Source of the DNA: Rhodococcoides corynebacterioides NBRC 14404
Lineage (GTDB): Bacteria; Actinomycetota; Actinomycetes; Mycobacteriales; Mycobacteriaceae
Reading direction: 5' to 3'
Assembly: GCF_001894765.1 (NCBI RefSeq)
Contig: NZ_BCWV01000003.1
Location: forward strand, 372,001 to 436,000
DNA: 64,000 bases
The notes below the pieces were generated by a model that saw only the letters and a list, made by a program, of their open reading frames with translations, made no database searches and had not been told where the DNA came from. The translations under genes and the position numbers were made by a program. Below, one piece after another: positions 38,718 to 49,339 of this stretch (positions are counted from its first letter, which is position 1; every line of letters starts with the position of its first letter).

Positions 38718-39152
38718 CTAGCCCTGGACCGTGATGCCCATCGAGCGAGCAGTGCCGGCGATGATCTTCGCGGCCTGATCGATGTCGTTGGCGTTGAGGT
38801 CTTCCTGCTTGGTCTTGGCGATCTCGCGCACCTGATCCATGGTCACCGTGGCGACCTTGGTCTTGTGCGGCTCGCCCGAACCCTTGGCGACGCCGGCTGC
38901 CTTGAGCAGCAGCTTGGCGGCAGGCGGGGTCTTCAGCTTGAAGTCGAAGGTCCGGTCCTCGTAGACCGAGATCTCCACCGGCACGACGTTGCCACGCTGC
39001 GACTCGGTCGCCGCGTTGTACGCCTTGCAGAACTCCATGATGTTGACGCCGTGCTGACCGAGGGCGGGGCCCACGGGCGGCGCCGGGTTGGCCTGGCCGG
39101 CCTGGATCTGGAGCTTGATGATCCCGGCCAGCTTCTTCTTCTTGGGGGGCAT
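38718..39152 (-). CDS. rplK: 50S ribosomal protein L11
   Basis: The 144-residue product has the N-terminal [20 protein letters not shown] block and [13 protein letters not shown], which contact the GTPase-associated centre and thiostrepton site, and the C-terminal RNA-binding domain ending [13 protein letters not shown] 39152 begins with a lysine-rich PPKKKKLAG. It follows nusG by 75 bp, within the secE-nusG-rplK-rplA unit. Confidence 0.98.
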   Translation of the reverse strand: MPPKKKKLAGIIKLQIQAGQANPAPPVGPALGQHGVNIMEFCKAYNAATESQRGNVVPVEISVYEDRTFDFKLKTPPAAKLLLKAAGVAKGSGEPHKTKVATVTMDQVREIAKTKQEDLNANDIDQAAKIIAGTARSMGITVQG

Positions 39153-39227
39153 CTGTAATTCCTAGTTGTTGCGTGGTTCTCGGATGTCTTGCGGTACTGC
39201 CTGCAAGTAATGGGGGGGTGGGGCGAG

Positions 39228-40590
<1,363 letters not shown>

Positions 40591-40702
40591 GTGGTTCCTC
40601 TCGGTCGCGTCTGGGTCCGCGGCGCCCGCACGGGCGACGACGGTGGCCGACCCGCCGAATCGAGAACCCGAGTCGACTACCTCGGAGAAGACCGGCCGGT
40701 CG

Positions 40703-40778
<76 letters not shown>

Positions 40779-40881
40779 TCGATCGCCCGTGGCGATCGCA
40801 GCCGGAGACGGACAGCGCACAGCGCCGCACGACCCCGAAGCACGAGTGTACTGCACCGTGGAACGGGGAACGAAATCGTCC

Positions 40882-41355
40882 CTAGCCGAGACGGACGGTG
40901 GCCGTGGCCCGCCCGAAGATCTTCTTGCCCTCGAACTTCGCCGTGATGGCGACGACGGCCGTGCGGGTCTCCTCGTCCATGGACTTGATCCGTCCGGTGA
41001 AGTCGACCTTGGCCGGTTCGGTCTCCTTGACGAGGACCGGCGAGGTGAAGCGCACGTTGTACTCGGTGATGGCACCCGGGTCACCGGACCAGTCGGTGAC
41101 GAATCCCGCGCCGAGGCCCATGGTCAGCATGCCGTGTGCGACCACCTCGGGCAGGCCGGCGAGCGACCGCGCCACCGGGTCGGACCAGTGGATCGGGTTC
41201 GGGTCGCCGGACACCCCGGAGTAGTTGACCAGGTCGCCGCGCGTCAGCTCGTACGTCCGCTCCGGGAGGTCGTCGCCGACCGCCACGTCCTCGAACGCGC
41301 GGAGGCCGATCCGCGGCGCCACGGCGTCGATCGATCCGGTCGAATCGCTACTCAC
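40882..41355 (-). CDS. hadB: (3R)-hydroxyacyl-ACP dehydratase subunit HadB
   Basis: The product is 157 residues from GTG 41355, overlapping the hadA stop by 8 bp. It is a MaoC-type hotdog protein with the hydratase motif GDPNPIHW, where Asp and His lie five residues apart as in catalytic R-hydratases, and the helix AHGMLTMGLGAGFV. In mycobacteria HadB is the catalytic partner of HadA in the FAS-II dehydratase that elongates meromycolic chains. The order rpmG-hadA-hadB-tRNA-Trp-secE is the same. The 103 bp between hadB and tRNA-Trp leave no room for a hadC. Confidence 0.93.
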   Translation of the reverse strand: MSSDSTGSIDAVAPRIGLRAFEDVAVGDDLPERTYELTRGDLVNYSGVSGDPNPIHWSDPVARSLAGLPEVVAHGMLTMGLGAGFVTDWSGDPGAITEYNVRFTSPVLVKETEPAKVDFTGRIKSMDEETRTAVVAITAKFEGKKIFGRATATVRLG

Positions 41356-41887
41356 TGCGCATCACACCCTTCGCCATGGCCAGCGCCTCGGTGTCGGCAC
41401 CGCCGCCGGTCTTCGCGACCAGCGTCGTGACGGTCGTCATGACGTCCCGATCGTCGGCGTCGGTCACGATGTTCTTGGTCACGATGATGTCGCTGCCGCC
41501 CATCTGACGGAACGACTCCAGGTACACGTCGACGGTCAGCCGGTCCCCGGCCACGATCGGACGGTGGAACTCGAGCCGCTGATCGGCCTGCATGATCTGG
41601 GAGAGGTCGTACCCGGTGATGACCTCGTCGAACATGGCCTTCTGCGCGATGATGCCGATCACGGAGATGAACGTGGCGGGCGCGACGAGATGGTCGTATC
41701 CCAGCTGCGCCGCGGCGTCCTCGGAGAGGTGCGCGGGGTGCAGGTTCTGCACGGCGCGGGAGTACTCGCGCACCTTCTCGCGACCGATCTCGTAGTGATC
41801 GGGCATGCGGTAGTGGTGCCCCACCATCGACGCGGTGTGGGCCGCCGGATCGACGACGGCAGTCGAGGCTGCGGTGGTGTCGGTCAT
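41348..41887 (-). CDS. hadA: (3R)-hydroxyacyl-ACP dehydratase subunit HadA
   Basis: The product is 179 residues from ATG 41887 (GGGGGGAA upstream); an open frame extends to 41926. The N-terminal hotdog domain resembles HadA: VGHHYRMPDHYEIGREKVRE, PATFISVIG, FHRPIVAGDRLTVDVYLES and IIVTKNIVTDADD. HadA lacks the catalytic pair and stabilises the acyl chain for HadB. An N-terminal extension of about 20 residues precedes the part that aligns with the shorter mycobacterial protein. It forms a coupled pair with hadB. Its presence supports a mycolic-acid-producing host. Confidence 0.93.
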   Translation of the reverse strand: MTDTTAASTAVVDPAAHTASMVGHHYRMPDHYEIGREKVREYSRAVQNLHPAHLSEDAAAQLGYDHLVAPATFISVIGIIAQKAMFDEVITGYDLSQIMQADQRLEFHRPIVAGDRLTVDVYLESFRQMGGSDIIVTKNIVTDADDRDVMTTVTTLVAKTGGGADTEALAMAKGVMRSE

Positions 41888-41977
41888 GTCGAAGTTCCCC
41901 CCGGATGGACTGGTGGCTCCACGCACGACAGCGCTGCCCCTACCCCGGAAGGCAAGGACAGCGCCGGCAGACGAAGA

Positions 41978-42145
41978 TCAGCGAGATTCGCGGTGCGACT
42001 GGTGGGTTCCGCAGTTGGGGCAGAACTTCTTGATCTCGAGGCGATCGGGATCGTTGCGCCGGTTCTTCTTGGTGATGTAGTTCCGGTGCTTGCACACCTC
42101 GCACGCCAAGGTGATCTTGGGCCGAACGTCGGTGGAGGAGGCCAC
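41978..42145 (-). CDS. rpmG: 50S ribosomal protein L33
   Basis: The product is 55 residues from GTG 42145. The sequence matches the zinc-containing (C+) L33: [19 protein letters not shown] and [14 protein letters not shown] carry two Cys-x2-Cys pairs. It begins the rpmG-hadA-hadB unit, just downstream of tRNA-Met. Confidence 0.97.
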   Translation of the reverse strand: MASSTDVRPKITLACEVCKHRNYITKKNRRNDPDRLEIKKFCPNCGTHQSHRESR

Positions 42146-42241
42146 GTCGATGCCTGCTTTCGGGTAGAGCGCGATACGGGCGCTGCGTCGGTCACGGATC
42201 GGACCTCGCTGCGCAGCGGCCGCGAAGTCCTTCGAGTCGAG

Positions 42242-42314
42242 TAGCGATGGCCGGACTTGAACCGGCGACACAACGATTATGAGTCGTTTGCTCTACCGAC
42301 TGAGCTACACCGCC
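42242..42314 (-). tRNA. tRNA-Met (CAT anticodon), elongator-like
   Basis: The minus strand gives acceptor GGCGGTG pairing with CATCGCT (one G-U), D-arm AGCTCAGTCGGTAGAGC, anticodon loop CTCATAA (CAT, Met) and T-arm GGTTCAAGTCC. The fully paired acceptor end, including the first pair G-U, and the absence of the three G-C initiator anticodon stem pairs indicate the elongator. CCA is not encoded. Confidence 0.95.
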
Positions 42315-42349
42315 TCGGTGCCGGACGCCGGCCGGCGCACGGTCCCGCG

Positions 42350-42422
42350 AGCCCCCTAACGGAATCGAACCGTTGACCTTTTCCTTACCATGGAAACGCT
42401 CTACCGACTGAGCTAAGGGGGC
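42350..42422 (-). tRNA. tRNA-Thr (GGT anticodon)
   Basis: The minus strand gives acceptor GCCCCCT pairing with AGGGGGC, D-arm AGCTCAGTCGGTAGAGC, anticodon stem TTTCC/GGAAA with loop ATGGTAA (GGT, Thr) and T-arm GGTTCGATTCC. CCA is not encoded. It is 35 bp upstream of tRNA-Met and likely co-transcribed. Confidence 0.96.
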
Positions 42423-42576
42423 AGGTCCGGCGCACGCTCACGCATGCGTCGAAGCCTCGACAGACAGTACACAAGGCCGGATCGACTCGCCAAATCGGCA
42501 GGTCGGGGCCGGTCCGGGCCGGTCCAGGCCGTGATCGAGCACCGATCGGGTGCTCGACCCGGCACACAGACGACTC

Positions 42577-42605
42577 GACCCCGACGAGCGATGCTCGCCG
42601 GGGTC
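42577..42605 (-). terminator. Terminator hairpin after tRNA-Tyr
   Basis: A 12-bp stem with one mismatch (GACCCCG-A-CGAG with CTCG-C-CGGGGTC, 5-nt loop) starts 10 bp beyond the tRNA-Tyr 3' end. It separates tRNA-Tyr from tRNA-Thr. Confidence 0.6.
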
Positions 42606-42614
42606 GGGCCGGGG

Positions 42615-42697
42615 TGGCAGATGTAGGATTCGAACCTACGTAGGCATAAGCCGACGGATTTACAGTCCGCTCCCATTGGCCGCTCGGGCAATCTGCC
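42615..42697 (-). tRNA. tRNA-Tyr (GTA anticodon)
   Basis: The minus strand gives acceptor GGCAGAT pairing with ATCTGCC, a D-arm with GCCCGAGCGGCCAATGGGAGC, an anticodon stem and loop ACTGTAAAT (GTA, Tyr), a long type-II variable arm CGGCTTATGCCTACG and a T-arm GGTTCGAATCC. Only the class-II length (83 nt) fits Tyr, Leu and Ser, and the anticodon is Tyr. CCA is not encoded. Confidence 0.96.
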
Positions 42698-42878
42698 GGG
42701 TGCGATCCGAGCACGGTGACCCGCTCTCGGTGCGACGACGAGACTACAACGACGGCACCCCCGAATGCCAAACCGCCTGCCCACCCGGCCGTCGGATACG
42801 GTCGAGCACGGTCGCGACCACACCACCGGGCACCGGTCGCGATCACACCGATCAGCGCGCGGAAGAGGGAGAGCACTC

Positions 42879-43370
42879 ATGGCCGATTCGTCGTTCGACG
42901 TCGTCAGCAAGGTCGATCGCCAGGAAGTCGACAACGCGTTGAACCAGGCGGGCAAGGAGCTGTCCACGCGCTACGACTTCCGCGGGACCGGCGCCTCCAT
43001 CGACTGGTCCGGCGAGGAGACGATCGTGCTCACCGCCGAAGCGGAGGAGCGCGTCAAGGCTGCGCTCGAGGTGTTCAAGGAGAAGCTGATCCGCCGCGAC
43101 ATCTCGCTCAAGGCGTTCGACGCCGGGGAGCCCGTGCAGTCCGGCAAGACCTACAAGATCACCGGCACCCTCGTGCAGGGCATCTCCACCGAGAACGCCA
43201 AGAAGATCTCCAAGAAGATCCGCGACGAGGGACCCAAGGGCGTCAAGGCGCAGGTACAGGGCGAGGAACTGCGGGTGTCGAGCAAGAAGCGCGACGATCT
43301 GCAGGCCGTCATCTCCCTGCTCAAGGGCGAGGACTTCGGCATCGCCCTGCAGTTCGTCAACTACCGGTAA
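42879..43370 (+). CDS. YajQ-family nucleotide-binding protein
   Basis: The product is 163 residues from ATG 42879 (GAGGGAGAG upstream). It matches Yaj[27 protein letters not shown], a central [13 protein letters not shown] and a C-terminal [12 protein letters not shown]. Two ferredoxin-like domains form the family fold. Some homologues bind cyclic di-GMP and influence transcription; others bind RNA or have no known ligand. In mycobacteria the homologue also lies near htpX and the menaquinone genes. No partner gene is coupled to it here. Confidence 0.93.
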   Translation: MADSSFDVVSKVDRQEVDNALNQAGKELSTRYDFRGTGASIDWSGEETIVLTAEAEERVKAALEVFKEKLIRRDISLKAFDAGEPVQSGKTYKITGTLVQGISTENAKKISKKIRDEGPKGVKAQVQGEELRVSSKKRDDLQAVISLLKGEDFGIALQFVNYR

Positions 43371-43398
43371 CGCCCGATGGCTACCGATACCCACCGAC

Positions 43399-44265
43399 TC
43401 ACCGGTACGGCCCCGCCATCCTCTCGAGCCGCGCGATCCGCTCCTCCATCGGCGGGTGCGTCGAGAAGAGCTTCCCCGCCCGGTCCCCCACGCGGAACGG
43501 GTTGGCGATCATCAGGTGCGACTGAGCGGTGAGCTTCGGCTCCGGCGGGAGCGGCGCCTGCTGCGTGCCGTACTGCAGCTTGCGTAGGGCCGACGCCAGC
43601 GCCAGCGGGTCGCCGGTGAGTTCCGCGCCCGACTGATCGGCCTGGAACTCCCGCGACCGGGAGACGGCGAGCTTGACCAGCGACGCGGCGATCGGGCCGA
43701 GCATCGACACCAGCAGCAGCGCCAGCGGGTTCGCACCCTGCCCGTTGCCGCGTCCGCCGAAGACGTTCGCGAAGAACGCGAAGTTGGCCAGACCGGACAC
43801 GACGGCCGCCATGGCCCCCGCGACGGAGGAGATGAGGATGTCGCGGTTGTAGACGTGGCTCAGCTCGTGCCCGAGCACGGCCCGCAGTTCGCGCTGGTCG
43901 AGCAGGCCGAGGATGCCGCTGGTGACGCAGACCGCCGCGTTGCGCGGGTTCCGACCCGTCGCGAAGGCGTTGGGTGCATTGGTGGGGCTGATGTAGAGCC
44001 GTGGCATCGGCTGGTGAGCGGCCGTGGCCAGTTCACGGACCATCGCGTGAATCTGCGGGTATTCGACCTCGGTGATCGGCTGGGCGTGCATCGAGCGCAG
44101 CGCCAGCTTGTCGCTGTTGAAGTAGGCGTAGCCGTTCATGCCGACGGCGAGGAGCACCGCGACGATCAGCACGGTCGAGTTCTGGAACAGCGACCCGATG
44201 AACACGATGAGCGCCGACATCCCGACCATCAGGCCGAACGTCTTCATACCGTTCGCGAACTTCAT
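43399..44265 (-). CDS. htpX: Zinc metalloprotease HtpX
   Basis: The product is 288 residues from ATG 44265; a GTG-like extension to 44295 is possible. Two N-terminal membrane helices are followed by the gluzincin motif HELSH near residue 132, a second membrane pair ([19 protein letters not shown]) and the third ligand region [12 protein letters not shown]. HtpX cleaves damaged or misfolded membrane proteins from the cytoplasmic side and is usually stress-induced. It is transcribed toward the convergent yajQ gene and follows the polyprenyl synthase on the same strand, as htpX and grcC1 adjoin in mycobacteria. Confidence 0.95.
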   Translation of the reverse strand: MKFANGMKTFGLMVGMSALIVFIGSLFQNSTVLIVAVLLAVGMNGYAYFNSDKLALRSMHAQPITEVEYPQIHAMVRELATAAHQPMPRLYISPTNAPNAFATGRNPRNAAVCVTSGILGLLDQRELRAVLGHELSHVYNRDILISSVAGAMAAVVSGLANFAFFANVFGGRGNGQGANPLALLLVSMLGPIAASLVKLAVSRSREFQADQSGAELTGDPLALASALRKLQYGTQQAPLPPEPKLTAQSHLMIANPFRVGDRAGKLFSTHPPMEERIARLERMAGPYR

Positions 44266-44367
44266 CTCGAGCCGACCACCTTTCGCCGATGTCACGACGA
44301 CAACGAGCGAAAGGACTCGCCGGGTTCCCGAACGGCCCGCCCGGTGCGCACCACCCGGTGCGCGCGG

Positions 44368-45408
44368 TCACCCGGTCCGGGCGACGGTGTATTCGACGAG
44401 ATGACGCAACGCGTCGTTGGCCGGCCCGGCGGGCAGCGCGTCGAGCTCGGCATAGGCACGACGGGTGTACTCGGCGAGGGTCTCGCGGGCACGGGTCATG
44501 CCGGTCGACGACGACAGCAGGTCGAGCGCCTCGGTGACCTCGGCGTCGTCGGTGACCGGGCCGCGCAGCAGATGGCGCAGCCGGTCGCCCGCCGGCCCCT
44601 CCTCGCGCAGCGCGTACAGCACCGGCAGGGTGTGGACGCCCTCGCGCAGGTCGGTGCCGGGCGTCTTGCCCGATTCCGCCGACGCGGAGGAGATGTCGAT
44701 GATGTCGTCGGCGATCTGGAACGCGGTGCCCACGGCGTCGCCGAGGCGTTCGAGCCGCTCGACGTGCTCGGAGTCTCCGCCGGAGAACGTACCGCCGAAG
44801 CGACCGCTGGTCGCGATGAGCGAGCCGGTCTTCTCCCACACCGTCCGCAGGTAGTGCTCGACGGGATCCTGGTCCTCCCGGCGTCCGATGGTCTCCCGCA
44901 TCTGCCCGGTGACCAGCGCGGCGAACGTCTCCGCGATCACGCGCACGGCCTGCGGGCCGAGAGTGGACACCAGGCGCGAGGCGTGGGCGAAGAGATAGTC
45001 GCCCGCGAGGATCGCGACGCTGTTGCCCCAACGCGCGTTGGCGCTGTCGACGCCGCGGCGCATCCCGGCCTCGTCCATGACGTCGTCGTGATAGAGCGTC
45101 GCGAGATGAACCATCTCGAGGACCGTGGCAGCGGTCACGATGTCCGGACTCGACGGGTCGGGACCGAGCTGCCCGGTCAGCACCGTGAAGAGCGGGCGGA
45201 AACGCTTCCCACCGGCCTTCGCGAGATGCAGGGCGGCCTCGGTGAGGAAATCCTCGCCGTCGGACAGTTCTTCGACCAGCAGGTTCTCCACCGCAGTCAT
45301 CGCCTCGCGCACCGTCGTCGCGAAGCCGGCGTCCCCCAGATCGACGCCCGCGACCACGGTGGTCTCCGCCGTACTCGCACCCGTGTCGGTCACCGTGCCC
45401 GCACCCAT
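44368..45408 (-). CDS. Polyprenyl (nonaprenyl-type) diphosphate synthase
   Basis: The product is 346 residues from ATG 45408. It is a trans-isoprenyl diphosphate synthase with GGKRFRP, the first aspartate-rich motif DDVMD near residue 107 and the second, DDIID, near residue 232. The residues before the first motif (LATLYHDDVMD) are small, which permits long chains. The mycobacterial counterpart at this locus is GrcC1, proposed to make the menaquinone side chain. It is divergent from menJ over 81 bp and 100 bp upstream of htpX. Chain length is not readable by eye. Confidence 0.92.
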   Translation of the reverse strand: MGAGTVTDTGASTAETTVVAGVDLGDAGFATTVREAMTAVENLLVEELSDGEDFLTEAALHLAKAGGKRFRPLFTVLTGQLGPDPSSPDIVTAATVLEMVHLATLYHDDVMDEAGMRRGVDSANARWGNSVAILAGDYLFAHASRLVSTLGPQAVRVIAETFAALVTGQMRETIGRREDQDPVEHYLRTVWEKTGSLIATSGRFGGTFSGGDSEHVERLERLGDAVGTAFQIADDIIDISSASAESGKTPGTDLREGVHTLPVLYALREEGPAGDRLRHLLRGPVTDDAEVTEALDLLSSSTGMTRARETLAEYTRRAYAELDALPAGPANDALRHLVEYTVARTG

Positions 45409-45489
45409 TCCCGTCGCCGAAGTCCTGTCCCGACCGCCGCCGACGCGGCGCCGTCCACCCCCAACCTAGCGGGTCTGGAAGATGGAACC

Positions 45490-46764
45490 ATGACCGAGCA
45501 ACCCGCCGAGCCTGTGACGTCCGCGATGACGACCCCCGACGAGCTGTCCGCGGACGTTCTGGTGGTGGGTGCGGGACCGGCCGGCAGCGCCGCCGCCGCG
45601 TGGGCCGCGCGGGCGGGACGCGACGTCGTGCTGGCCGATGCGGCGCGCTTCCCGCGGGACAAGACCTGCGGCGACGGCCTCACCCCGCGCGCCGTGGCCG
45701 AGCTCGACCGGCTCGGTCTCGGGGACTGGGTGCGCGGCCGGGCGCGCAACGTCGGACTGCGACTCACGGGGTTCGGACAGGAACACGAACTGCGGTGGCC
45801 GGGCGGGTCCCTCCCGGATGTCGGCAGCGCGGTGCCCCGCACCGAACTCGACGACCGCATTCGCCGGGTGGCGACGGACGACGGCGCCCGGATGGTCGAG
45901 GGCGCCAAGGCGGTCGGGGTCGAGCGCTCGGGCGATCGGGTGGCGGCGGTGACGTTCCGCACCGACGACGGAGACCTGCGGATCGCGTGCCGCACCCTCG
46001 TCGTCGCCGACGGCGTGCGCTCGCCGCTGGGCAAGCTGCTCGGTCGGCAGTGGCATCGCGACACGGCGTTCGGGGTGGCCGCGCGCGCGTACGTGGCCAG
46101 CGATCGGAGCGACGACGAGTGGATCACCTCGCACCTCGAACTGCGCGACGCCGACGGCGTGCTGCAGGCGGGGTACGGCTGGGTGTTCCCGTTGGGAACG
46201 GGCGAGATCAACCTGGGTGTCGGCACGTTGGCGACGGACCGTCGACCGGCCGGTGGCGCGTTGCGTCCCCTGCTGAATCTGTATGCCGCGCAACGGGAAT
46301 CGGAGTGGGGACTGTCCGGCGGTCCGCAGCGGGTGCAGTCGGCGCTGCTCCCGATGGGCGGCGCGGTCTCCACCGTCGCGGGCCCCAACTGGGCTCTGAT
46401 CGGCGACGCCGCCGCCTGTGTGAATCCGCTCAACGGCGAAGGCATCGACTACGGACTCGAGGGCGGGCGGCTCGTCGCCGACCTGCTCGACGAGCCGGAC
46501 CTCACCGACGTGTGGCCCACCGTGCTGCGGGAGCACTACGGGCGCAGCTTCTCCGTCGCCCGGCGACTCGCCGGACTGCTGACGCTGCCCCGTTTCCTGC
46601 CCGCGACGGGCCCGATCGGGATGCGCTCGTCGGCGATCATGACCGTCGCCGTCCGGGTGATGGGAAATCTGATCACCGAGGAGGACCACGACGTGGTGGC
46701 CCGCGCGTGGCGCGCGGCGGGATCGGCGTCCCGACGACTCGACACCCGGGCGCCGTTCAGCTGA
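45490..46764 (+). CDS. menJ: Menaquinone beta-isoprene reductase MenJ (geranylgeranyl reductase family)
   Basis: The product is 424 residues from ATG 45490. The FAD-binding GAGPAGSAAAAW loop starts near residue 26. DKTCGDGLTPRAVAELDRLG is the family's conserved catalytic-Cys region, and GDAAACVNPLNGEGIDYGLEG closes the FAD site. The fold is that of p-hydroxybenzoate hydroxylase-type GGR enzymes. In mycobacteria MenJ reduces one double bond of the menaquinone side chain (to MK-9(II-H2)). Its neighbours here, the polyprenyl synthase and MenG, are the same as in mycobacteria. The stop lies in a hairpin shared with menG. Confidence 0.93.
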   Translation: MTEQPAEPVTSAMTTPDELSADVLVVGAGPAGSAAAAWAARAGRDVVLADAARFPRDKTCGDGLTPRAVAELDRLGLGDWVRGRARNVGLRLTGFGQEHELRWPGGSLPDVGSAVPRTELDDRIRRVATDDGARMVEGAKAVGVERSGDRVAAVTFRTDDGDLRIACRTLVVADGVRSPLGKLLGRQWHRDTAFGVAARAYVASDRSDDEWITSHLELRDADGVLQAGYGWVFPLGTGEINLGVGTLATDRRPAGGALRPLLNLYAAQRESEWGLSGGPQRVQSALLPMGGAVSTVAGPNWALIGDAAACVNPLNGEGIDYGLEGGRLVADLLDEPDLTDVWPTVLREHYGRSFSVARRLAGLLTLPRFLPATGPIGMRSSAIMTVAVRVMGNLITEEDHDVVARAWRAAGSASRRLDTRAPFS

Positions 46765-46780
46765 CCGGCTCGCCGGTCAG
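46761..46780. terminator. Short bidirectional hairpin at the menJ/menG stops
   Basis: A perfect 8-bp stem (46761-46768 with 46773-46780) with loop CTCG overlaps both convergent stop codons. It could terminate both genes but is short and lacks U-tracts. Confidence 0.5.
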
Positions 46781-47475
46781 GAATTCACCGCCCGGTGCAG
46801 CGTCACGATGCCGCCGGTCAGGTTCCGCCACGTGACGTCCGACCATCCGGCTTTCTCGAGCCGCCGAGCGAGCTCGGCCTGGTCCGGCCAGGCTCGGATC
46901 GACTCCGCGAGGTAGACGTACGCATCGGGGTTGCTGCTCACCGCGCGGGCGACCGCCGGGAGTGCCTTCATGAGGTACTCCATGTACAGCGTCCGGAACG
47001 CCGGGAACACGGGCGTGGAGAACTCGCACACGACCAGCCGACCACCCGGGCGGACGACGCGGCGGATCTCGCGCAACCCCGCCTCGTGGTCGGCGACGTT
47101 GCGCAGCCCGAACGAGATGGTGGCGGCGTCGAAGGCGTCGTCGGCGAACGGCAGGGCCATGGCGTCGCCGGCCACCATGGGCAGCTTCCGCGACAGTCCG
47201 GCGGTCAACATGCCCTTCGAGAAGTCGGCCGCCACGCACCACGCACCGGAGCGCCCCAGCTCGGCCGTCGAGACGCCCGTCCCGGCCGCCAGGTCCAGCA
47301 CGGTCTCCCCCGGCCGCAGGTCCAGGGCCGCGCGGGTGGCGCGGCGCCACCCCCGGTCCTGCCCGAAGGACAGGACGGTGTTGGTGATGTCGTACCGCTT
47401 CGCGACCCCGTCGAACATGGACGCGACGTCCTGCGGTTTCTTGTCCAGTTGGGCTCTGGAGCCGTGTGCAGCCAC
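46777..47475 (-). CDS. menG: Demethylmenaquinone methyltransferase
   Basis: The product is 232 residues from GTG 47475. It is a UbiE/COQ5-type class I methyltransferase: SAM loop [39 protein letters not shown], and [16 protein letters not shown]. The C-terminal region [11 protein letters not shown]...[17 protein letters not shown] is characteristic of quinone methyltransferases. It adds the C-2 methyl to demethylmenaquinone with SAM. It is downstream of the mannosyltransferase gene on the same strand across an 88-bp spacer holding a tandem repeat. Confidence 0.95.
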   Translation of the reverse strand: MAAHGSRAQLDKKPQDVASMFDGVAKRYDITNTVLSFGQDRGWRRATRAALDLRPGETVLDLAAGTGVSTAELGRSGAWCVAADFSKGMLTAGLSRKLPMVAGDAMALPFADDAFDAATISFGLRNVADHEAGLREIRRVVRPGGRLVVCEFSTPVFPAFRTLYMEYLMKALPAVARAVSSNPDAYVYLAESIRAWPDQAELARRLEKAGWSDVTWRNLTGGIVTLHRAVNS

Positions 47476-47493
47476 GGCGTCGACACTACCGAT

Positions 47494-47587
47494 GCTGTTG
47501 CCTGTGCGGCCCGCGCGTGGCGCGCGCTGTGCCTATGCGGCCCGCGCGCGGCGCGTGCTGTGCCTATGCGGCCCGCGCGCGGCGCGT
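47494..47587. repeat. 31-bp tandem repeat spanning the mannosyltransferase 3' end
   Basis: Three tandem copies: 47557-47587, identical in 47526-47556, and a diverged 32-bp copy at 47494-47525. The mannosyltransferase TAG stop (minus strand, 47564-47566) lies in the first copy on the coding side and is duplicated out of the gene in the second. The unit is very GC-rich (contains GCGGCCCGCGCGCGGCGCG). Confidence 0.85.
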
Positions 47588-48709
47588 GCCGGCGCCGCCG
47601 ATGACGTCCTCGTAGTGCTCGAACAACCGCGTGCACAACGCCGGCCAGGTGCGGTGCAGCACCGAGGTCCGCGCGGACGCCGCGAAGCGAGCACGGGTGG
47701 TCGGATCGGCGAGCGCGCGGGCGGCGCTGGGCAGCAGCTCCGCGTAGCGGTCGACGGGAAGCAGGTAGCCGTTGCGGCAGTGGCTCACCAGGTCGCGCGG
47801 CCCGCCGGCATCGGGACCGATGACGGGCACCCCGCTGGCGAGCGCCTCCTGCACGGTCTGGCAGAACGTCTCGTGCTCACCGGGGTGGGCGAAGACGTCG
47901 AACGACGCGTAGGCGGCGGCGAGATCCCGGCCGCCGAGTTGGCCGAGGAAGACGGCCGTCGGCATGAGCGCCTCGAGCCGCGCCCGCTCGGGACCGTCGC
48001 CGACGACGACGACCGTGACGTCGTCCCGCGCGGCCAGTCCGGCGAGCCGCTCGACGTGCTTCTCCGGGGCGAGACGACCGACGAAGCCGACGATCTGCGA
48101 CCCGTCACCGCCGGTCCAGGCGCGGCGCAGGTCGTCGCGACGGGCCGAGGGGGCGAACCGCAGGGTGTCGACCCCGCGACCCCACCGGTGCACGCGCGGG
48201 ATGCCGTGCGCTGCGAGGGCGTCCATCGCCGACGTCGACGGGGCGAGCGTGCGGTCGCTCGCCTTGTGAATGCGTCGTGTCCACGCCCAGCAGGCCCGTG
48301 AGGTCAGACCCAGCCCGTAGCTCTCGGCGAAGCCGGCCACGTCGGTCTGATAGACGGCGACCGTGGGGATCTCCAGCCGCCGGGCCGCGGCGACGCCGCC
48401 CGCACCGAGGGAGAACGGCGACGCGAGATGGACGACGTCGGGAGCGAAGGTCCGCAGGGTGGTGAGCAGCGCCGGGGTCGGCACGCCCACGGGCAGCGAA
48501 CTGACCTTGGGGACCATGACCGACGGCACGCGGACGACGGGCACGCCGTCGTGCTCCGTGGCCGCCGGAGCGACTCCGGCGGGGGTGTCCGGGGCGACGA
48601 CGAGCGCGTCGTGGCCGGCGGCGTCGGCATGCTCGAGGACGCGCAGGATCGAGTTGGTGACACCGTTGACGTGGGGCAGGAACGATTCGGCGATCACGGC
48701 AATGCGCAC
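47564..48709 (-). CDS. mgtA: GDP-mannose-dependent alpha-mannosyltransferase, GT4 (MgtA-like)
   Basis: The product is 381 residues from GTG 48709. It is a GT-B, family-4 glycosyltransferase: [20 protein letters not shown] at the N-terminus, the donor-site [20 protein letters not shown] near residue 205, and [20 protein letters not shown] with the catalytic acidic cluster. In mycobacteria the homologue at this locus (Rv0557) mannosylates glycolipid precursors of the lipomannan pathway and lies next to menG, as here. The C-terminal Arg/Ala run lies in a tandem repeat and its exact end may vary between strains. Confidence 0.9.
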   Translation of the reverse strand: MRIAVIAESFLPHVNGVTNSILRVLEHADAAGHDALVVAPDTPAGVAPAATEHDGVPVVRVPSVMVPKVSSLPVGVPTPALLTTLRTFAPDVVHLASPFSLGAGGVAAARRLEIPTVAVYQTDVAGFAESYGLGLTSRACWAWTRRIHKASDRTLAPSTSAMDALAAHGIPRVHRWGRGVDTLRFAPSARRDDLRRAWTGGDGSQIVGFVGRLAPEKHVERLAGLAARDDVTVVVVGDGPERARLEALMPTAVFLGQLGGRDLAAAYASFDVFAHPGEHETFCQTVQEALASGVPVIGPDAGGPRDLVSHCRNGYLLPVDRYAELLPSAARALADPTTRARFAASARTSVLHRTWPALCTRLFEHYEDVIGGAGTRRARAA

Positions 48710-48807
48710 GATCCCGACGGTCCCGCGCCGGGACGACGGGTCGGCAGAGCGACCGTGACGTACCGGCGAACGGAAGGCGAATCCTGCCCGGAATTAGGGC
48801 GTCCTCC

Positions 48808-49260
48808 TCAGACCTGCCGAGCGCGCCGCCGGAGGACCAGGATCAGCGGCCCCGCGATCGCCCAGGTGACCACGACGACCGACAGCGCCGGGATCACCGC
48901 CACGGACGCGTCCCGGCCCGCCACTCGCACCAGGTCCGGTTCGGACCGCGCGTACTCGACGTCGATGCGCTGCCCGGCCACCAGGTTCGTCGGGTAGAGC
49001 ACGCCGAGACGGGGATTGTGCATCTCGCCGTCCGGGGTGACGAAGCTGACCGCGGACCGCAGCCGACCGGCCGAGAGCACCTCGGCCGTCGCGACCCCCT
49101 CGTCGGAGGAGATGGTGTGGTCGTTGCGCCACGCGGCGAGCACCAGCAGAACGGCCAGCACCGAGATCGCGGTGGCGAGGACCGTCAGGACGGTGACGGC
49201 GAGGGGGCGTCGTCGTCGGGCACCCACCGGCCCCGTCGCACCCACCGTCTCGCTCGTCAC
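48808..49260 (-). CDS. DUF3592-like membrane protein
   Basis: The product is 150 residues from GTG 49260. A basic N-terminus is followed by a hydrophobic helix (about residues 21-43), an extracytoplasmic domain of about 70 residues (containing EVLSAGRLRSAVSFVTPDGE and VVAGQRIDVEYARSEPDLVR-like motifs) and a second helix near the C-terminus ending in a basic RRRARQV. The topology and the DVEYxxxxPxxxR-type motif fit DUF3592, and the homologue Rv0556 occupies the same place in mycobacteria. Function is unknown. Confidence 0.75.
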   Translation of the reverse strand: MTSETVGATGPVGARRRRPLAVTVLTVLATAISVLAVLLVLAAWRNDHTISSDEGVATAEVLSAGRLRSAVSFVTPDGEMHNPRLGVLYPTNLVAGQRIDVEYARSEPDLVRVAGRDASVAVIPALSVVVVTWAIAGPLILVLRRRARQV

Positions 49261-49339
49261 GGGCGTCAGCGTAGTGGCACGTCACCACCCCGGCGCACGG
49301 ACAGGTCGGGCGGTGCGACGCCGGGTACCCTTCCGACGC

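Noticed and set aside
43855..46764. A 969-codon frame that runs into menJ
   Set aside because: The part before 45490 is antisense to htpX and the polyprenyl synthase and has no similarity; menJ starts at ATG 45490.
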